A stretch of DNA of 64,000 nt from Pseudacidovorax sp. RU35E (GCF_900156165.1 NZ_FTMY01000019.1:1-64000); one strand, 5' to 3'; counted from the stretch's first letter, positions 15,460 through 25,185 are shown. The notes: generated by a model from the sequence alone, not told the origin. Made by a program: numbers and translations.

Positions 15460-16606
15460 GGAAGCGGCTCCAGGTCTGGACCGTGCCGTCCTCGGCTAGG
15501 GCGTGGTATTCGGGAAACTGCGCGCCGGTAGCACAGGCGTGGTTCGGCAAGATGCGCAGGCGCGTGCCGATCGGGAAGCGTGTGGCGACGTCAGGCTCGG
15601 GCGTGCCCTCGCGCGACACGATGCCGTGTTCCTGGTTGGCGCTAGACAGCAGGTAGCCCGTCAGGGGTTCACCATCGACCGTGCAGACCTGGCCGTAGCA
15701 GAAGTCCTGCCCCATGCGGGCGGTGCCACGGTCGCGGCTCATGGCCATCCAGCCAGCGTCGACGATGGCCCAGCCCTTCTCGGCCTGGTGGCCGATCACG
15801 GTGGTGAGCACGCTCAACGCGATGTCGTCGGTGCGGCACACGCCGACGTTGTGCATTACGAGGTCGAAAAACACGTACACGCCGGCGCGTAGTTCAGTCA
15901 CGCAGTCCAAGCGCGTGGCCCCCAGCGCGGTGGGCGTGGAGCCGACGCTGACCACCGGGCAGGGCAGCCCGGCCGCGCGCAACCGCTCGGCCGCCTGCAC
16001 GCAGCCGGCGCGTTCCTGCTCGGCCAAGGCACCGAGCGCGGCGGGCGTGTTCAGTTCATAGCTCGACCCGGCATGGGTCAGCACGCCGCCCAAACGCATG
16101 CCGCCGTCATGCAGCACGCGGCCTATGTCGAGCAGGGCATGTTCCCCGGGGCGTATGCCGGAGCGGTGGCCATCGGTGTCGATCTCGATCAGCACCTCGA
16201 AGGCCTCGTCGTGGTGCCGGCCAAAGTCGGCGATGGCCCGCGCGCCGTCGAGGCTGTCGGTGATGATCTTCAGGTCGCAACCACGCCGGCGAAGCGCCAG
16301 CGCATGTTCCAGCCGGTGCGCCGCCATGCCGACCGCATAGAGGATGTCGGTCACGCCTTCGGCGAAGAACTGGTCGGCCTCTTTCAGCGTGGACACGGTG
16401 ATGCCCCGCGCGCCGGCCGCGATCTGCGCGGCGGCCACGGGGGCACACTTGGTGGTCTTCACGTGTGGGCGGAAGCGCACGCCCAGCGCGTCGGCCTGCT
16501 GCTGCATTCGGGCGATGTTGCGCTGCATGCGCGGCAGCGAAATGATCGCGGCGGGGGTGTCGAGGGTGTCGAGGGATGAGAAAGGCATGGGTCGGGTCGG
16601 ATGCAC
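15449..16606 (-). CDS. D-threonine aldolase/D-serine dehydratase-like PLP enzyme (DSD1 family)
   Basis: The 385-aa protein has the alanine-racemase-like N-terminal barrel with the PLP lysine in RPHVKTTK (Lys50) and the C-terminal beta domain of the DSD1 family. The latter has a His-x-Cys pair in PNHACATGAQFPEYH that binds zinc in D-serine dehydratases. It acts on D-threonine, D-serine or D-3-hydroxyaspartate, either cleaving or dehydrating. The neighbours (RidA, Bug receptor, HAD protein, LysR) suggest catabolism of an external D-amino acid. Two Met codons lie at the N-terminus; the start at 16588 is an alternative. Confidence 0.85.
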   Translation of the reverse strand: MHPTRPMPFSSLDTLDTPAAIISLPRMQRNIARMQQQADALGVRFRPHVKTTKCAPVAAAQIAAGARGITVSTLKEADQFFAEGVTDILYAVGMAAHRLEHALALRRRGCDLKIITDSLDGARAIADFGRHHDEAFEVLIEIDTDGHRSGIRPGEHALLDIGRVLHDGGMRLGGVLTHAGSSYELNTPAALGALAEQERAGCVQAAERLRAAGLPCPVVSVGSTPTALGATRLDCVTELRAGVYVFFDLVMHNVGVCRTDDIALSVLTTVIGHQAEKGWAIVDAGWMAMSRDRGTARMGQDFCYGQVCTVDGEPLTGYLLSSANQEHGIVSREGTPEPDVATRFPIGTRLRILPNHACATGAQFPEYHALAEDGTVQTWSRFHGW

Positions 16607-16638
16607 AGCGTGCCGTGGGGTGGTGCGAAGAAGCGTGC

Positions 16639-17628
16639 TCAGTCCAAGTACTCGCCTTTGGCCTTAAGCGCCGGCACGTCGTCGCGCAGGCCGATCGCGA
16701 TGCGTTGCGCGATGGCGGCCGAGGTCGCGTCCGCCGGCCTGGGCAGCTCGACGCCCACACCCTGAAGCTGGCGGATCAGTCCCGCCTCGCCGACGGCATT
16801 CTGCAGGGCCTGGGTCAGCGTAGCGAGCACGGGTGCGGGCGTGCCGCGCGGCGCGAACAGGGCGTTCCATGAACGCACGTCCAGCGGATAGCCCGCCTCC
16901 GTGGCCGTACCGGTGCGGGGCAATGCGGCGAGGCGGTCCTTCGACAGCACCGCGATCGCCTTGATGCGGCCGCCCGCAACCTGCGGCAGTGCGGTGGTGG
17001 TCTGGTCGCACATGAAGTCGGTCTGGCCGCCCATTAGATCGTTCATCGCCGGTGCCACGCCTTTGTAGGGCACATGCGTCGCGGTCTGTTTGATCGACGA
17101 AAGCAGCATCACGCAGCCATAGTGCGAGATGGAGCCGACCCCAGCACTGCCGTACGAGGCCTTGTCCCGGTTCTTGCCCAGCCAGGCGATGAACTCCTGC
17201 AAGGTGTTCGCGGGCAGGTCGGCCCGCGCGAGCAGCAGCATCGGGGCGCTGCCCGCGGGGCCCACGGGCACAAAGCTTTCCACCGGATCGTAGGCCAGCT
17301 TCTTGTAGAGCGCGACATTGGCTACGTGGGTGCCGATCCCGCCGAAGGCAAGGGTGTATCCGTCAGCCGGCGCCTTCAGTGCCTTGGTCAGGCCGATCAC
17401 ACCGTTCGCGCCGCCCAGGTTCTCGATGACGATGGGCTGGCCCAGATGGTCGGCCATCTTCAGCGCCACCGCACGGGCAAGTGAATCGCTCGGCCCCCCC
17501 GGGGGGAAGGGCACGACGAGCGTGACGGGCCGGTTCGGGAAGGTCGGCTGCGCCGATGCGGCGCAGCCGAAGAGAGTGGCAGCGCCGGCCGCCACCAAGG
17601 CAAGTACGAACCGAGTGCGACGAAACAT
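16639..17628 (-). CDS. Bug/TctC family periplasmic substrate-binding protein
   Basis: The 329-aa protein has a signal peptide ending near ASAQP. The family landmarks follow: PNRPVTLVVPFPPGGPSD, a G-x-N-G segment in LGGANGVIG, HVPYKGVAPAMNDLMGG, and a C-terminal NALFAPRGTP. Bug proteins bind carboxylates in the periplasm; most work without a dedicated tctAB transporter nearby, as here. It lies 32 bases downstream-in-operon from the PLP enzyme gene and downstream of the HAD gene. Confidence 0.92.
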   Translation of the reverse strand: MFRRTRFVLALVAAGAATLFGCAASAQPTFPNRPVTLVVPFPPGGPSDSLARAVALKMADHLGQPIVIENLGGANGVIGLTKALKAPADGYTLAFGGIGTHVANVALYKKLAYDPVESFVPVGPAGSAPMLLLARADLPANTLQEFIAWLGKNRDKASYGSAGVGSISHYGCVMLLSSIKQTATHVPYKGVAPAMNDLMGGQTDFMCDQTTTALPQVAGGRIKAIAVLSKDRLAALPRTGTATEAGYPLDVRSWNALFAPRGTPAPVLATLTQALQNAVGEAGLIRQLQGVGVELPRPADATSAAIAQRIAIGLRDDVPALKAKGEYLD

Positions 17629-17664
17629 GGCTATCTCCAGGACAGGATGAAAAGGGATGGTGGT

Positions 17665-18330
17665 TCAGGCCGGCGTATGCCCGAAGGCGCGCAGCCATGG
17701 CAGCACTGGCGCCAGCGTCGGCGCTTCCTGCTCGGCCATGGCGGCGCCCTCCGGCCGGGCCAGGCCCACGCGGTTGTGCCAGAAGGTCCGAAGGCCGATT
17801 GCCGATGTGCCAAACAGGTCGTAGCCCGAGCCGGCGACGAAGGCCGCTTCGTGCGGTGCCACATCCAGTTGCTGCAGCGCCAGCCGGTAGGGCCGCGGAT
17901 CGGGCTTATAGAAGCCCGCGGCCTCGGACGTGACGACGACATCCCAGTCGACGCCGAGCAGTGCGGCGGCGCGGCGTCCCAGCCGTTCGGAGCAGTTGGT
18001 GACCACGGCTAGCTTGCAGTTCGGGCGCAATGCATGAAGGAGGTCGATGGCGCCACTCCACGGCGGCAACGCATCCCAGTGCGCCTCGAGCGCTTCCGGC
18101 GCTGTCGCCTGGAGGCCGACCTTGCGTGCCGCGTCCTGCACCAGTTGCTCGTAGGGCACGTAGGCGCCGCAGCCGTAGGTCAGGCGCAGGTATTCGGCGC
18201 GCCATGTGCGGCCGGCGGCCTCGGAGCCGGCGGCGGCATTCCAGACGGTCCATGAATCGAGCAGCGCCGTGAGCAGATCGAACAACACGGCGCGGGGGTA
18301 GGCAGGGGGTATCGAGTCAGAGGCTTGCAT
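17665..18330 (-). CDS. HAD-superfamily hydrolase, haloacid-dehalogenase-like
   Basis: The 221-aa protein has the HAD motifs in the haloacid dehalogenase layout: nucleophile Asp18 in VLFDLLTALLD without the usual second Asp, VVTNCSE, the lysine in FYKPDPRPY and the acidic motif GSGYDLFG. Lack of the second motif-I Asp is normal for L-2-haloacid dehalogenases but also occurs in others. It is the first gene of the leftward operon with the Bug and D-amino-acid genes. Confidence 0.85.
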   Translation of the reverse strand: MQASDSIPPAYPRAVLFDLLTALLDSWTVWNAAAGSEAAGRTWRAEYLRLTYGCGAYVPYEQLVQDAARKVGLQATAPEALEAHWDALPPWSGAIDLLHALRPNCKLAVVTNCSERLGRRAAALLGVDWDVVVTSEAAGFYKPDPRPYRLALQQLDVAPHEAAFVAGSGYDLFGTSAIGLRTFWHNRVGLARPEGAAMAEQEAPTLAPVLPWLRAFGHTPA

Positions 18331-18372
18331 GGCGCTGACTGTAGGCAGGAAGGCAGCCTCTGTGGTTCACTG

Positions 18373-18390
18373 TACGATCATCTATCGTTA
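18373..18390. promoter_or_regulatory. Candidate LysR operator between the HAD operon and its regulator
   Basis: The inverted repeat TACGAT-CATCT-ATCGTTA lies 12 bases upstream of the LysR start and about 43 bases upstream of the divergent HAD gene. Its spacing resembles the T-N11-A type LysR site. Confidence 0.45.
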
Positions 18391-18401
18391 AGCTGCGCTG
18401 A

Positions 18402-19343
18402 ATGATCCAGATCGAAGACCTGCAGCTCGCGGCAGCCCTGCTGCGCGAACCTTCCCTCAGCGCCGCGGCGCGCTCGCTTGACGTCACGCCGCCAGCGCTG
18501 TCGATGCGCCTACGCAAGCTGGAAACGACCCTGGGGCTGGTGCTGGCCACACGCACGGCGCGCCGGCTGAGCCTCACGTCGGAGGGCGAGCGCTTCGGCC
18601 GCGAAGCGCAGGCACTGCTGGCGCAGCTCGACGGCCTGCGCGATTCGCTGCAGCGCGACGACCAGCGCCTGACCGGCACGCTGCGCGTGGCGGCACCCTT
18701 CGGCTACGGGCGTGCGCGGGTCGCGCCGCTGCTCGCGCGCTTCGCGCGACTACACCCGGGCCTTCGCGTGCAGCTCGACCTGCGCGAGACGCCTTGGCCC
18801 GACAAGCATGACGCCGACGCGATCGTGCACGTCGGCGTAGTGCGCGATTCGTCGTGGGTGGCGCGCACGCTGCAGTTCAACGCACGCTGGCTGTGTGCCA
18901 GCCCGGCTTACCTGCGGACGCACGGTGCGCCGAAGACGCCGCGCGACCTGGCGTACCACGCCTGCATATCGATCCGAGAGAACGACGAGGACGTGACTTT
19001 GTGGCATGTACGCCCTGGCCAAGGGTCGACAGGCGGCCGCGGCGAGACGCTGCGCATCCAGCCGGCCTTCGTCACCAACGACGGCAGCGTGGCCCGCCAC
19101 TGGGCCGAGCAGGGCCTGGGGCTAGTGCTGCGTTCCGAATGGGACGCAGCCGAGGCGGTGGCAAGCGGATCGCTGGTCCGTGTGCTCGCTGACTGGGACT
19201 TCGAAAGCGCGCCAGTCGTGCTGCTGGTGCCCTCGCGCAAGGGCCGTACCGCGCGGGTCCAGGCGCTAGTGGCCTTCATGGAAGAGACGGTAAAGCCAAC
19301 ACTTGGCGGTAATCCCCAGAGCTTGCGAAAGCCCTCGGAATGA
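18402..19343 (+). CDS. LysR-family transcriptional regulator
   Basis: The 313-aa protein has an N-terminal winged HTH (SLSAAARSLDVTPPALSMRLRKLE) and a C-terminal inducer-binding domain. It is divergent from the HAD/Bug/PLP/RidA operon with a 71-base gap, the classic layout for a LysR activator controlling the adjacent operon and itself. The inducer is probably the D-amino acid or its product. Confidence 0.92.
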   Translation: MIQIEDLQLAAALLREPSLSAAARSLDVTPPALSMRLRKLETTLGLVLATRTARRLSLTSEGERFGREAQALLAQLDGLRDSLQRDDQRLTGTLRVAAPFGYGRARVAPLLARFARLHPGLRVQLDLRETPWPDKHDADAIVHVGVVRDSSWVARTLQFNARWLCASPAYLRTHGAPKTPRDLAYHACISIRENDEDVTLWHVRPGQGSTGGRGETLRIQPAFVTNDGSVARHWAEQGLGLVLRSEWDAAEAVASGSLVRVLADWDFESAPVVLLVPSRKGRTARVQALVAFMEETVKPTLGGNPQSLRKPSE

Positions 19344-19563
19344 ACCGTGGTCAGTCCGCCCTGAACAACCTGCGAGCCGTTGATCTTGCGCAAAGTGTGC
19401 GGCTGGGTGGGCGCGGGATTTGCAAAATAGAGGCTCAGCAGAACCCGTTGTCCTGCAAATTCCTCCGAGGAGTCCAAGGGACCCAAAACCTTCGCACGAA
19501 CGGCCGAGCTGTTCCGTTCCAGGGCTGGAAGAGCAGATTAACATGAAGCACCACCGGTCAGGC

Positions 19564-19800
19564 TGGCGGCGCTGATCGACCGGCCGGGATCGAGCGCGCG
19601 TTCGCGGTTTCGTTCACCTCCGGGCGCAGCCGCCCCACGTTGTCGTCGCGCCTAACGCTGGGCTACTGTACCTGCAGCACACCTTCGCTGCTTCCGATGA
19701 GGCCCTGTTTAACACCTTGGTCGAGAACCCGTACTGGCAGTTCTTCTGTGGCGAAACCTACCTGCAGACGGAGGCACCCATTGATCGTGATTGCCACTAA
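19564..19800 (+). pseudogene. IS5/IS1182-type transposase fragment
   Basis: Three plus-strand frames in series match the N-terminus of IS5/IS1182-like transposases: LAALIDRP, then GIERAFAVSFTSGRSRPTL, then LLYLQHTFAASDEA and VENPYWQFFCGETYLQTEAP before a TAA. Two frameshifts and loss of the rest show decay. The stretch 19344-19563 before it holds no recognisable gene. Confidence 0.75.
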
Positions 19801-19824
19801 TCAATGAGAACGCTAGACTTTTGA

Positions 19825-20157
19825 ATGGCTGAACTAGCATCGTTTGCTGCGCTAGACACTTGGCGCGTGGAAGGGACGTCGCCCAGTGTGAAGGACTTGT
19901 GCTTATTGGCTGCGTTGTTGGCGAACGGCGCGACTGGCGGGCCGGGGGGCACGAGATGGCGAATCGCGGTCCGAAATGAGGCGGGGCAGGTCTACCGAGT
20001 CGTGTTAATTGAAGGCCAAGGCCAGGCCAGGAGCTTGGCCGCGCTCCTGAACGACCTGGGCTTTGTGGAGCGACCAGGTCCTGAGGCAGCGCTCATGTTC
20101 GATTGCGTCGCCACATATTGGCCGGCTCCGTATTCCACTGCCTTGCATCTGAAATAG
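19825..20157 (+). CDS. Possible 110-aa hypothetical protein
   Basis: An open frame with a plausible beginning (MAELASFAALDTWRVEG) and a beta-rich middle (WRIAVRNEAGQVYRVVLIEG) follows the IS fragment. No family is recognised and no clear ribosome binding site is seen. It lies in a decayed area and may itself be a remnant. Confidence 0.35.
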   Translation: MAELASFAALDTWRVEGTSPSVKDLCLLAALLANGATGGPGGTRWRIAVRNEAGQVYRVVLIEGQGQARSLAALLNDLGFVERPGPEAALMFDCVATYWPAPYSTALHLK

Positions 20158-20757
20158 AAGCCCAACGCTTATCACCTTTGCGCAAAGCATCTTCTTTCCA
20201 GGGATTTCACGAGGCCTTCACGACGTGTCGTAGAAGGGGCTACACGCCAAGGAACGGGGTGGCGGCACGGCGTTACTTAAGCGAGCGCTGCGAAGGTTCA
20301 CTTCTGCGTCTTCGCGCAACGCTGTAAGTGCCAACCGCGCCGGCAGCTTCTTCCCCGAAAGTGCTGCAATTGCATGGCGCGCCCTTCGGCCACGCGGGGC
20401 GACGGGCCCTGCTGTGCATTGTCAGCCTGCCGCTGGTTGCCGTGGCCGTACTGCCCGCCGTCGCGGCAGCCTCGACGCATCGGGTCGACTCACCCGCCTG
20501 ACGGACAAGACGTTGTCCCAGTCGACCAAGACGGCCATTAGGGTTTCGGCAGTGTTCGCGGGGGTGCCCATCCATGTTTCTGTATTTTTGGAATTGACTG
20601 TTCCGGGCAGTAATGCATTCAGAGCGTCCGCGGCTTGCTTGGTAAGCATGACCAGCCGAGTCGCCACGCGGCTTTACTCAACTGCATTCAGCGCTAGGCT
20701 ACGTTTTGGACCGCTGCACGAAACCTTGGACTTTTGTTCCTATGCTAGAACGCGCGA
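20158..20757. other. Degenerate stretch, no intact gene
   Basis: Several short frames occur on both strands, including a hydrophobic plus-strand stretch (LLCIVSLPLVAVAVLPAVAA near 20405-20465), but none carries a family signature or a good start. Probably decayed DNA. Confidence 0.4.
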
Positions 20758-21575
20758 ACTTGTGGTCGTCAGGGATGGAAGCCCGTCAGGGGCGAGGCAA
20801 GTTGAAGGCGCCGGTGGACAAATTGCTGCGCAGATACTCAAGGGTGCCCCCGCCGATGGCAGGACCTACTTGCTGTCCAACGACCACACAATCTCAATCA
20901 TTCCCCAAGTCATGAGAAACCCGGGATTCGACCCGGCAAAGGACTTTGTGCCAGTCGCCGGCTTTGCAAACAGCATAAATGCGCTGGCGTTGCCTGCTGG
21001 CAATCAGGTATCAACCGTGGCCGAATACCTAGCATGGGTGAAGCGGCAGCTTGGTGCTCGCAGCTCCATGGGAATTCCGGCTCCTGCATCAATCCCGGAG
21101 TTTCTCGTGCGAGGGCTGTCCGCCAAGTATCAAATTGACCTCCAGCCGGTGCCCTATCGAGGCAGCAGCCCAATGATCGTAGACATGCTAAGCAATCAAG
21201 TTTCTGCAGGGATTGGTGCGGTCGCCGACTTCATTGAGCACCAAAAGGCGAAAAAGATTCGCGTCATTGCCGTAATAGGGCGAGAGCGACAGTCATTGTT
21301 TCCCGATGTGCCGACCTTCAGCGAACTTGGAATTCCTGGACTCGAGGACCTCCCTTATTACGGCTCTTCGCACCGCGCGGGACACCGTCGGCGGCAGTAG
21401 ACCGCTTCGCGGCGGCACTTGCCAAGGTGCTGTCGGCGCCCTCGGTACGTGATCGAATCTCCGCTATGGGCTGTCTTCCCGAATTCATGGATCAAAGTCA
21501 GTTTGGCGACCGCGTGAGAACCTACACGGCGCAATGGGCCCAGACGATCAAGGCGAGTGGGTATCAACCACAGTA
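20758..21575 (+). pseudogene. Truncated and frameshifted Bug/TctC receptor gene
   Basis: The frame reads a Bug core: EGAGGQIAAQILKGAP, TYLLSNDHT, FDPAKDFVPVAGFA and VPYRGSSPMIVDML. The signal peptide and first roughly 40 residues are missing. Near 21362 one base is lost, and the C-terminus continues in the next frame (FAPRGTPSAAVDRFAAALA, ending KASGYQPQ) to the TAA at 21575. It is therefore a pseudogene. Confidence 0.85.
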
Positions 21576-21864
21576 AAATCTCTTTAGTCCGCCCTTATAG
21601 GGGCGCCTCCCGGAATGCAAGAACTCCTGTTTGTGATGAATCGGGAGGCAGGGCTGCGGTCTCGTGTTCGGCCTGTCGCGCTCACCCTACGATCGGTGCC
21701 CGGCTCGACCGCCTCAAGCTTGAGCGCCCAGCTGAATGTCCTTCTTCTCTCCATGAGCCAGCTACCGCTTCATCTTCCACCTTCAAAAGGCGTCCTTTAA
21801 ACCTGCGATAGCCCAAGCCCTAGGACCAGAACTAGCTTTACCTCGCCTTAGCACGTTACTGAAC
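21576..21864. other. Intergenic stretch, nothing recognised
   Basis: A 61-aa plus frame (21615-21800) has no family pattern. No repeat or hairpin stands out. Confidence 0.4.
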
Positions 21865-22200
21865 CTAGTCATGCCCATCGAACGCTTGGACTGGACCTGG
21901 GCCGCCTGTTTGAGCCTGAACGAATTGGTCCTTCGCGCGCATCATGTGTTGACTTCCCAATGCGCGGGCCAACTGCCGTGTCGCCTCAACACGTCTGCGA
22001 ACCTCCCTCAAAACCTCGCTGTCCTGCGATTCGAGGAACAAGGCCTGGAAGTCAGAAGCAAAGCTCTCAACCCGCTGCAGAACACCCTGCTGTTGTCCGA
22101 AGGAAAGCTCGGCCATAACACTTTCAACTACGACGCGCAGCGCCCACACGCTCACGCGCGCATGCTCCTGTTCACCTCGGTCCAACATTTCTTGCGGCAT
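21865..22200 (-). CDS. Possible 111-aa helical protein of unknown function
   Basis: The minus-strand frame gives a charged, heptad-like helical protein (for example VLREVRRRVEATRQLARALG) with GAGAG just before the ATG as a weak ribosome binding site. The plus-strand frame over the same DNA is less protein-like. No family is recognised, and the gene sits in a decayed area. Confidence 0.4.
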   Translation of the reverse strand: MPQEMLDRGEQEHARVSVWALRVVVESVMAELSFGQQQGVLQRVESFASDFQALFLESQDSEVLREVRRRVEATRQLARALGSQHMMRAKDQFVQAQTGGPGPVQAFDGHD

Positions 22201-22447
22201 GTTCTCTCGTTATGACAACTATGTGTTGGACAACGATTCTCTCTCACCCATCCGAGTCGATGTGGATGGCGCCACGAAGGAAACTTCCTGATCGGGTCGG
22301 AGCCTAGACAGCGCCGTACAGCGCGCCAGCAACCACCAGTGCGCGACGTCGGCGTTCACAGTTTGAGCGACAGAGGTGGTCGCCGTGACTGTTGATCTGC
22401 ATGGACTGGGCTCGTAAGAGCGGCTAGATGTACCTGACAATCGGAGA

Positions 22448-22888
22448 ATGAGCCAGCGAGCACTTGGCGCGAACATCGCCACCCTTTCCCTAGAGCAGCG
22501 CGAGGAACAACTGCGGCTCGCCATAGAGGCGGCCGAGGTCGGACTTTGGGACGTGGACGTGCCGACGAACACGCTGTATTGGCCTGCTCGTGTGAAGGCC
22601 ATGTTTGGAATCTCCTCCGACGCCATTGCCACGATGGACGACTTTGCGACGTGCCTTCATCCAGACGATGTCGCTCGCGTGTTGAGGGCGTTCGCAGAGG
22701 CTCAAGATCCAAACTTGCGGACCATATATGACGTCGAGTACCGCACCATCGGCAAGGAAGACGGGCGTGAGCGCTGGGTGGCAGCGAAGGGCCGGGGGCT
22801 TTTCGACGAGAACGGGATCGATGTCGACCGTGCGTTCACGGCCATTGATATTGAGAGCGCTCATGTTGGGGTGCAATTGGGCAAATGA
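22448..22888 (+). pseudogene. Truncated PAS-domain protein
   Basis: The 146 residues form one PAS_3-type domain preceded by a helix (LEQREEQLRLAIEAAEVGLWDVDV), then FGISSD, LHPDDVARVL and VEYRTIGKEDGRERWVAAKG. Such domains normally continue into a second PAS or a histidine kinase/GGDEF module. Here the sequence diverges after GLFDENG and stops 20 residues later, so this is most likely the surviving N-terminus of a sensor protein. GGAG directly precedes the ATG, so it may still be translated. Confidence 0.65.
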
Positions 22889-23380
22889 AGTTGTTCCACA
22901 AAGGCGCCGAGATCTTCGGTGGCCAACAGCGACCGGACGCACACATACAGCCTCCCGCCTTCGACGATGTCGGGGTGGCGGATCTGCATGTCCGTCACTA
23001 AGACCGCGACCACACTGGGCCAGCGACAACTCTATCCAGCGAGTCGGTCACTGAATAGTTGGCAAATTGCGCATGGCTCTATTAGCGGCGCTCATCAATT
23101 CTGAACCGCGCACTTCTCGATCAAGCGAGTGTCGGCGGCTTGTCGAGCTTGGTCGGTCAGTCGCAGACCTACGCACCGGTGGCGTTGTTGGCTGCAAAGG
23201 CGATCGCCGCCGCCACGTCGCAGATCCGGGGTTCACCGATACCCCCGCCTTCGTTGGCGTCATGTCGTGGAAGATCGGCATCAACGCAGCCACTGCGCCC
23301 ATCAATCACTTTGCTGCGCGCGGCATGCGGACCAAGGATGCGCCCGGCTGTGCAGCTCGCCAGCACTCTCTGTCGCTGGG
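22889..23380. other. Degenerate stretch with possible coding remnants
   Basis: On the minus strand, 22881-23010 gives a protein-like segment (DMQIRHPDIVEGGRLYVCV) and 23165-23230 gives GEPRICDVAAAIAFAANNAT, reminiscent of the C-terminal part of short-chain dehydrogenases. Both are interrupted by stops. I cannot assign them firmly. Confidence 0.3.
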
Positions 23381-24154
23381 CTAAGGCTCCTGTCGGGTGG
23401 CGACCTGCCGCGCCAAGGCGCCTCGGGCCCTCGCAGCAGATGCAGCGTCAACGCGGTCTGCAAGCACCTGCGTCAGCTGGGTCAATTGGCTCACAGTGAG
23501 CCCCACGTTCATGCTGAAGCCCATGTGCGCCTGCAACTGCGAGTCGGCACCCGGCAACGCTGACAGCATGCCCACGGTTGCCAGTTCGCGACTTTGCCAG
23601 TCGAAATTGTCGCGTTCGAAGATCGCGCCGAAAAGATGGCTCTTCAGGTACTGATCCATAGCGGGCGCAAACTCATAAATTGCTCCGGTCGCGGGACCGC
23701 CCAGCAGCCGCATCTGATTCTCTGTGCCTGCAGCCAGTAACGCGTCGCCCGTCGGGATTGGGCGCGTTGGCTCCCGCCCCGGCTCATCCCGCATACCGCG
23801 TTGCTTGCGCGCCTCGACGACTTTCATCAGCTCGGTCAAGGCGTTCAGGCTGCGCGGGAAGCCTGCATACGCGTACACCTGAATCAGCACTTCCTTCGCG
23901 TCGTTGACGGTCATGCCAGCATCCAGCCCCTGGTTCAGCGCCGTTGCGAGACCGGCCATGTCGCCAGCAGCAGCGAACGCTGCGATTGGGACGATGGCTT
24001 GCTGGCGCGTCGAAAGCGGCTGCGATGCAGGTTCGCGCTGTACCGTCGACGAAGCCTGCGCGGCAGCCGGCGAGTGCTCCATCATCGCCACGCTGCCGAT
24101 CGCGAGGCCGAATGCAAGTTGCAGGATGCGCTTAGCGTGATGTGTACTGTTCAT
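23381..24154 (-). CDS. Exported carboxymuconolactone-decarboxylase-like protein (two CMD domains)
   Basis: I chose the ATG at 24154, which gives 257 aa with a signal peptide ending near PAAAQA. Two CMD/AhpD-type helical domains follow: [19 protein letters not shown] with [20 protein letters not shown], and [19 protein letters not shown] with [12 protein letters not shown]. The redox CxxC of AhpD is absent, as in decarboxylase-like members. It overlaps the end of the upstream cupin gene by 23 bases, forming an operon with two cupins. Substrate unknown. Confidence 0.85.
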   Translation of the reverse strand: MNSTHHAKRILQLAFGLAIGSVAMMEHSPAAAQASSTVQREPASQPLSTRQQAIVPIAAFAAAGDMAGLATALNQGLDAGMTVNDAKEVLIQVYAYAGFPRSLNALTELMKVVEARKQRGMRDEPGREPTRPIPTGDALLAAGTENQMRLLGGPATGAIYEFAPAMDQYLKSHLFGAIFERDNFDWQSRELATVGMLSALPGADSQLQAHMGFSMNVGLTVSQLTQLTQVLADRVDAASAARARGALARQVATRQEP

Positions 24155-24623
24155 CGCTGACCTTCTCCATCCATTCCACGTTCTTGCCATCGAACATTCC
24201 TGTCACAGCGAGGTGCGTCATGGCCACCCCGGGCGAAGCACCATGCCAATGCTTCACACCCGGCGGGCACCACACCACATCGCCAGCGCGCAGTTCCTGA
24301 ATGGGCTTGCCCCATTCCTGCGTCCGGCCCACACCTGAAACAACGACCAGCCGCTGCCCGGCCGGATGGGTGTGCCACGCAGAGCGCGCGCCCGGCTCGA
24401 ATGTGACGTAAGCACCAGCCGCGGTAATTCCGCTGCTGGCCGGCCACAGTGGATCAACCCGGACACGGCCCGTGAACGTCGCATCCGGGCCCGGCACGGA
24501 TGGCGTGGAGCCAGCGCGGACGATCTGCTGCGTACTTGCAGGTCGAGGGGAGTCGGCGGCGTCGGCGTTACAGGCCTGCACCACGACAAGACCTGCGATG
24601 AGCGGACCAAGGTATGGATTCAA
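24132..24623 (-). CDS. Exported cupin-domain protein
   Basis: A TTG at 24623 preceded by AGGAG gives a 163-aa protein with an N-terminal signal-like segment ([19 protein letters not shown]); the frame's first ATG at 24755 would add a poor N-terminus overlapping the previous gene. The cupin core is clear: [16 protein letters not shown] (metal-binding His-x-His), [17 protein letters not shown] and AMTHLAV. It is closely related to the cupin just upstream, so the pair probably arose by tandem duplication. It acts with the CMD-like protein, perhaps in periplasmic small-molecule conversion. Confidence 0.85.
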   Translation of the reverse strand: MNPYLGPLIAGLVVVQACNADAADSPRPASTQQIVRAGSTPSVPGPDATFTGRVRVDPLWPASSGITAAGAYVTFEPGARSAWHTHPAGQRLVVVSGVGRTQEWGKPIQELRAGDVVWCPPGVKHWHGASPGVAMTHLAVTGMFDGKNVEWMEKVSDEQYTSR

Positions 24624-24666
24624 ATCGGACTCCTGGTTACTTTGAAGCTGCTTCGACAAGCGCAGG

Positions 24667-25092
24667 TCAACCGCGCATTGCGCTGCTGACCGGCGGGCCC
24701 TTGAAGTACTCGTCGTCGGTGACGTGCGCCAACCAGTCGACGTTGCGGCCATCAAGCGCCTCTGCTACCGAGATGTGGGTCATTGCCGTCGTAGGCGTCG
24801 CACCATGCCAGTGCTTGTGGCCGGGCGGACACCAGACGACATCGCCTGCGCGAATCTCGACAATCTGCTCACCTTCGCACTGGGTCCACCCGCAGCCCGC
24901 CGTGACGATCAAGGTCTGGCCAAGAGGGTGGGTGTGCCAAGCCGACCGAGCTCCGGGTTCGAAGGTGACGCTGGCGCACGATGCGCGTGCCGGCGGCGGT
25001 GGGTTGTTCAACATGTCAATCCGGACCGTGCCGGTGAAGAATTCGGCTGGCCCCTTGACGGATGGCTGCGTGCCGGGTCGGGTAAGTTTCAT
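24667..25092 (-). CDS. Cupin-domain protein
   Basis: The ATG at 25092 gives 141 aa without signal peptide. It has the same cupin core as its neighbour: [35 protein letters not shown] and [13 protein letters not shown]. This (R)-type cupin is often seen with CMD proteins and SDRs in LysR-controlled operons. It is divergent from a LysR gene with a 93-base gap. Confidence 0.9.
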   Translation of the reverse strand: MKLTRPGTQPSVKGPAEFFTGTVRIDMLNNPPPPARASCASVTFEPGARSAWHTHPLGQTLIVTAGCGWTQCEGEQIVEIRAGDVVWCPPGHKHWHGATPTTAMTHISVAEALDGRNVDWLAHVTDDEYFKGPPVSSAMRG

Positions 25093-25161
25093 TGGGTGTA
25101 CCTGTGCATGGCTTCCAATGTATTGATGCGCTATGCGGATGAGAAGACTGCAAAATCGGGA

Positions 25162-25173
25162 TGCACATGTGCA
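25162..25173. promoter_or_regulatory. Perfect 12-bp palindrome, candidate LysR operator
   Basis: TGCACATGTGCA lies 12 bases before the LysR ATG, in the divergent promoter region shared with the cupin operon. Confidence 0.45.
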
Positions 25174-25185
25174 AACCAATCACCA

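Noticed and set aside
22219-22632. 137-aa minus-strand frame opposite the PAS fragment
   Set aside because: The plus-strand PAS domain is unmistakable; the minus frame is a Ser/Arg-rich shadow.
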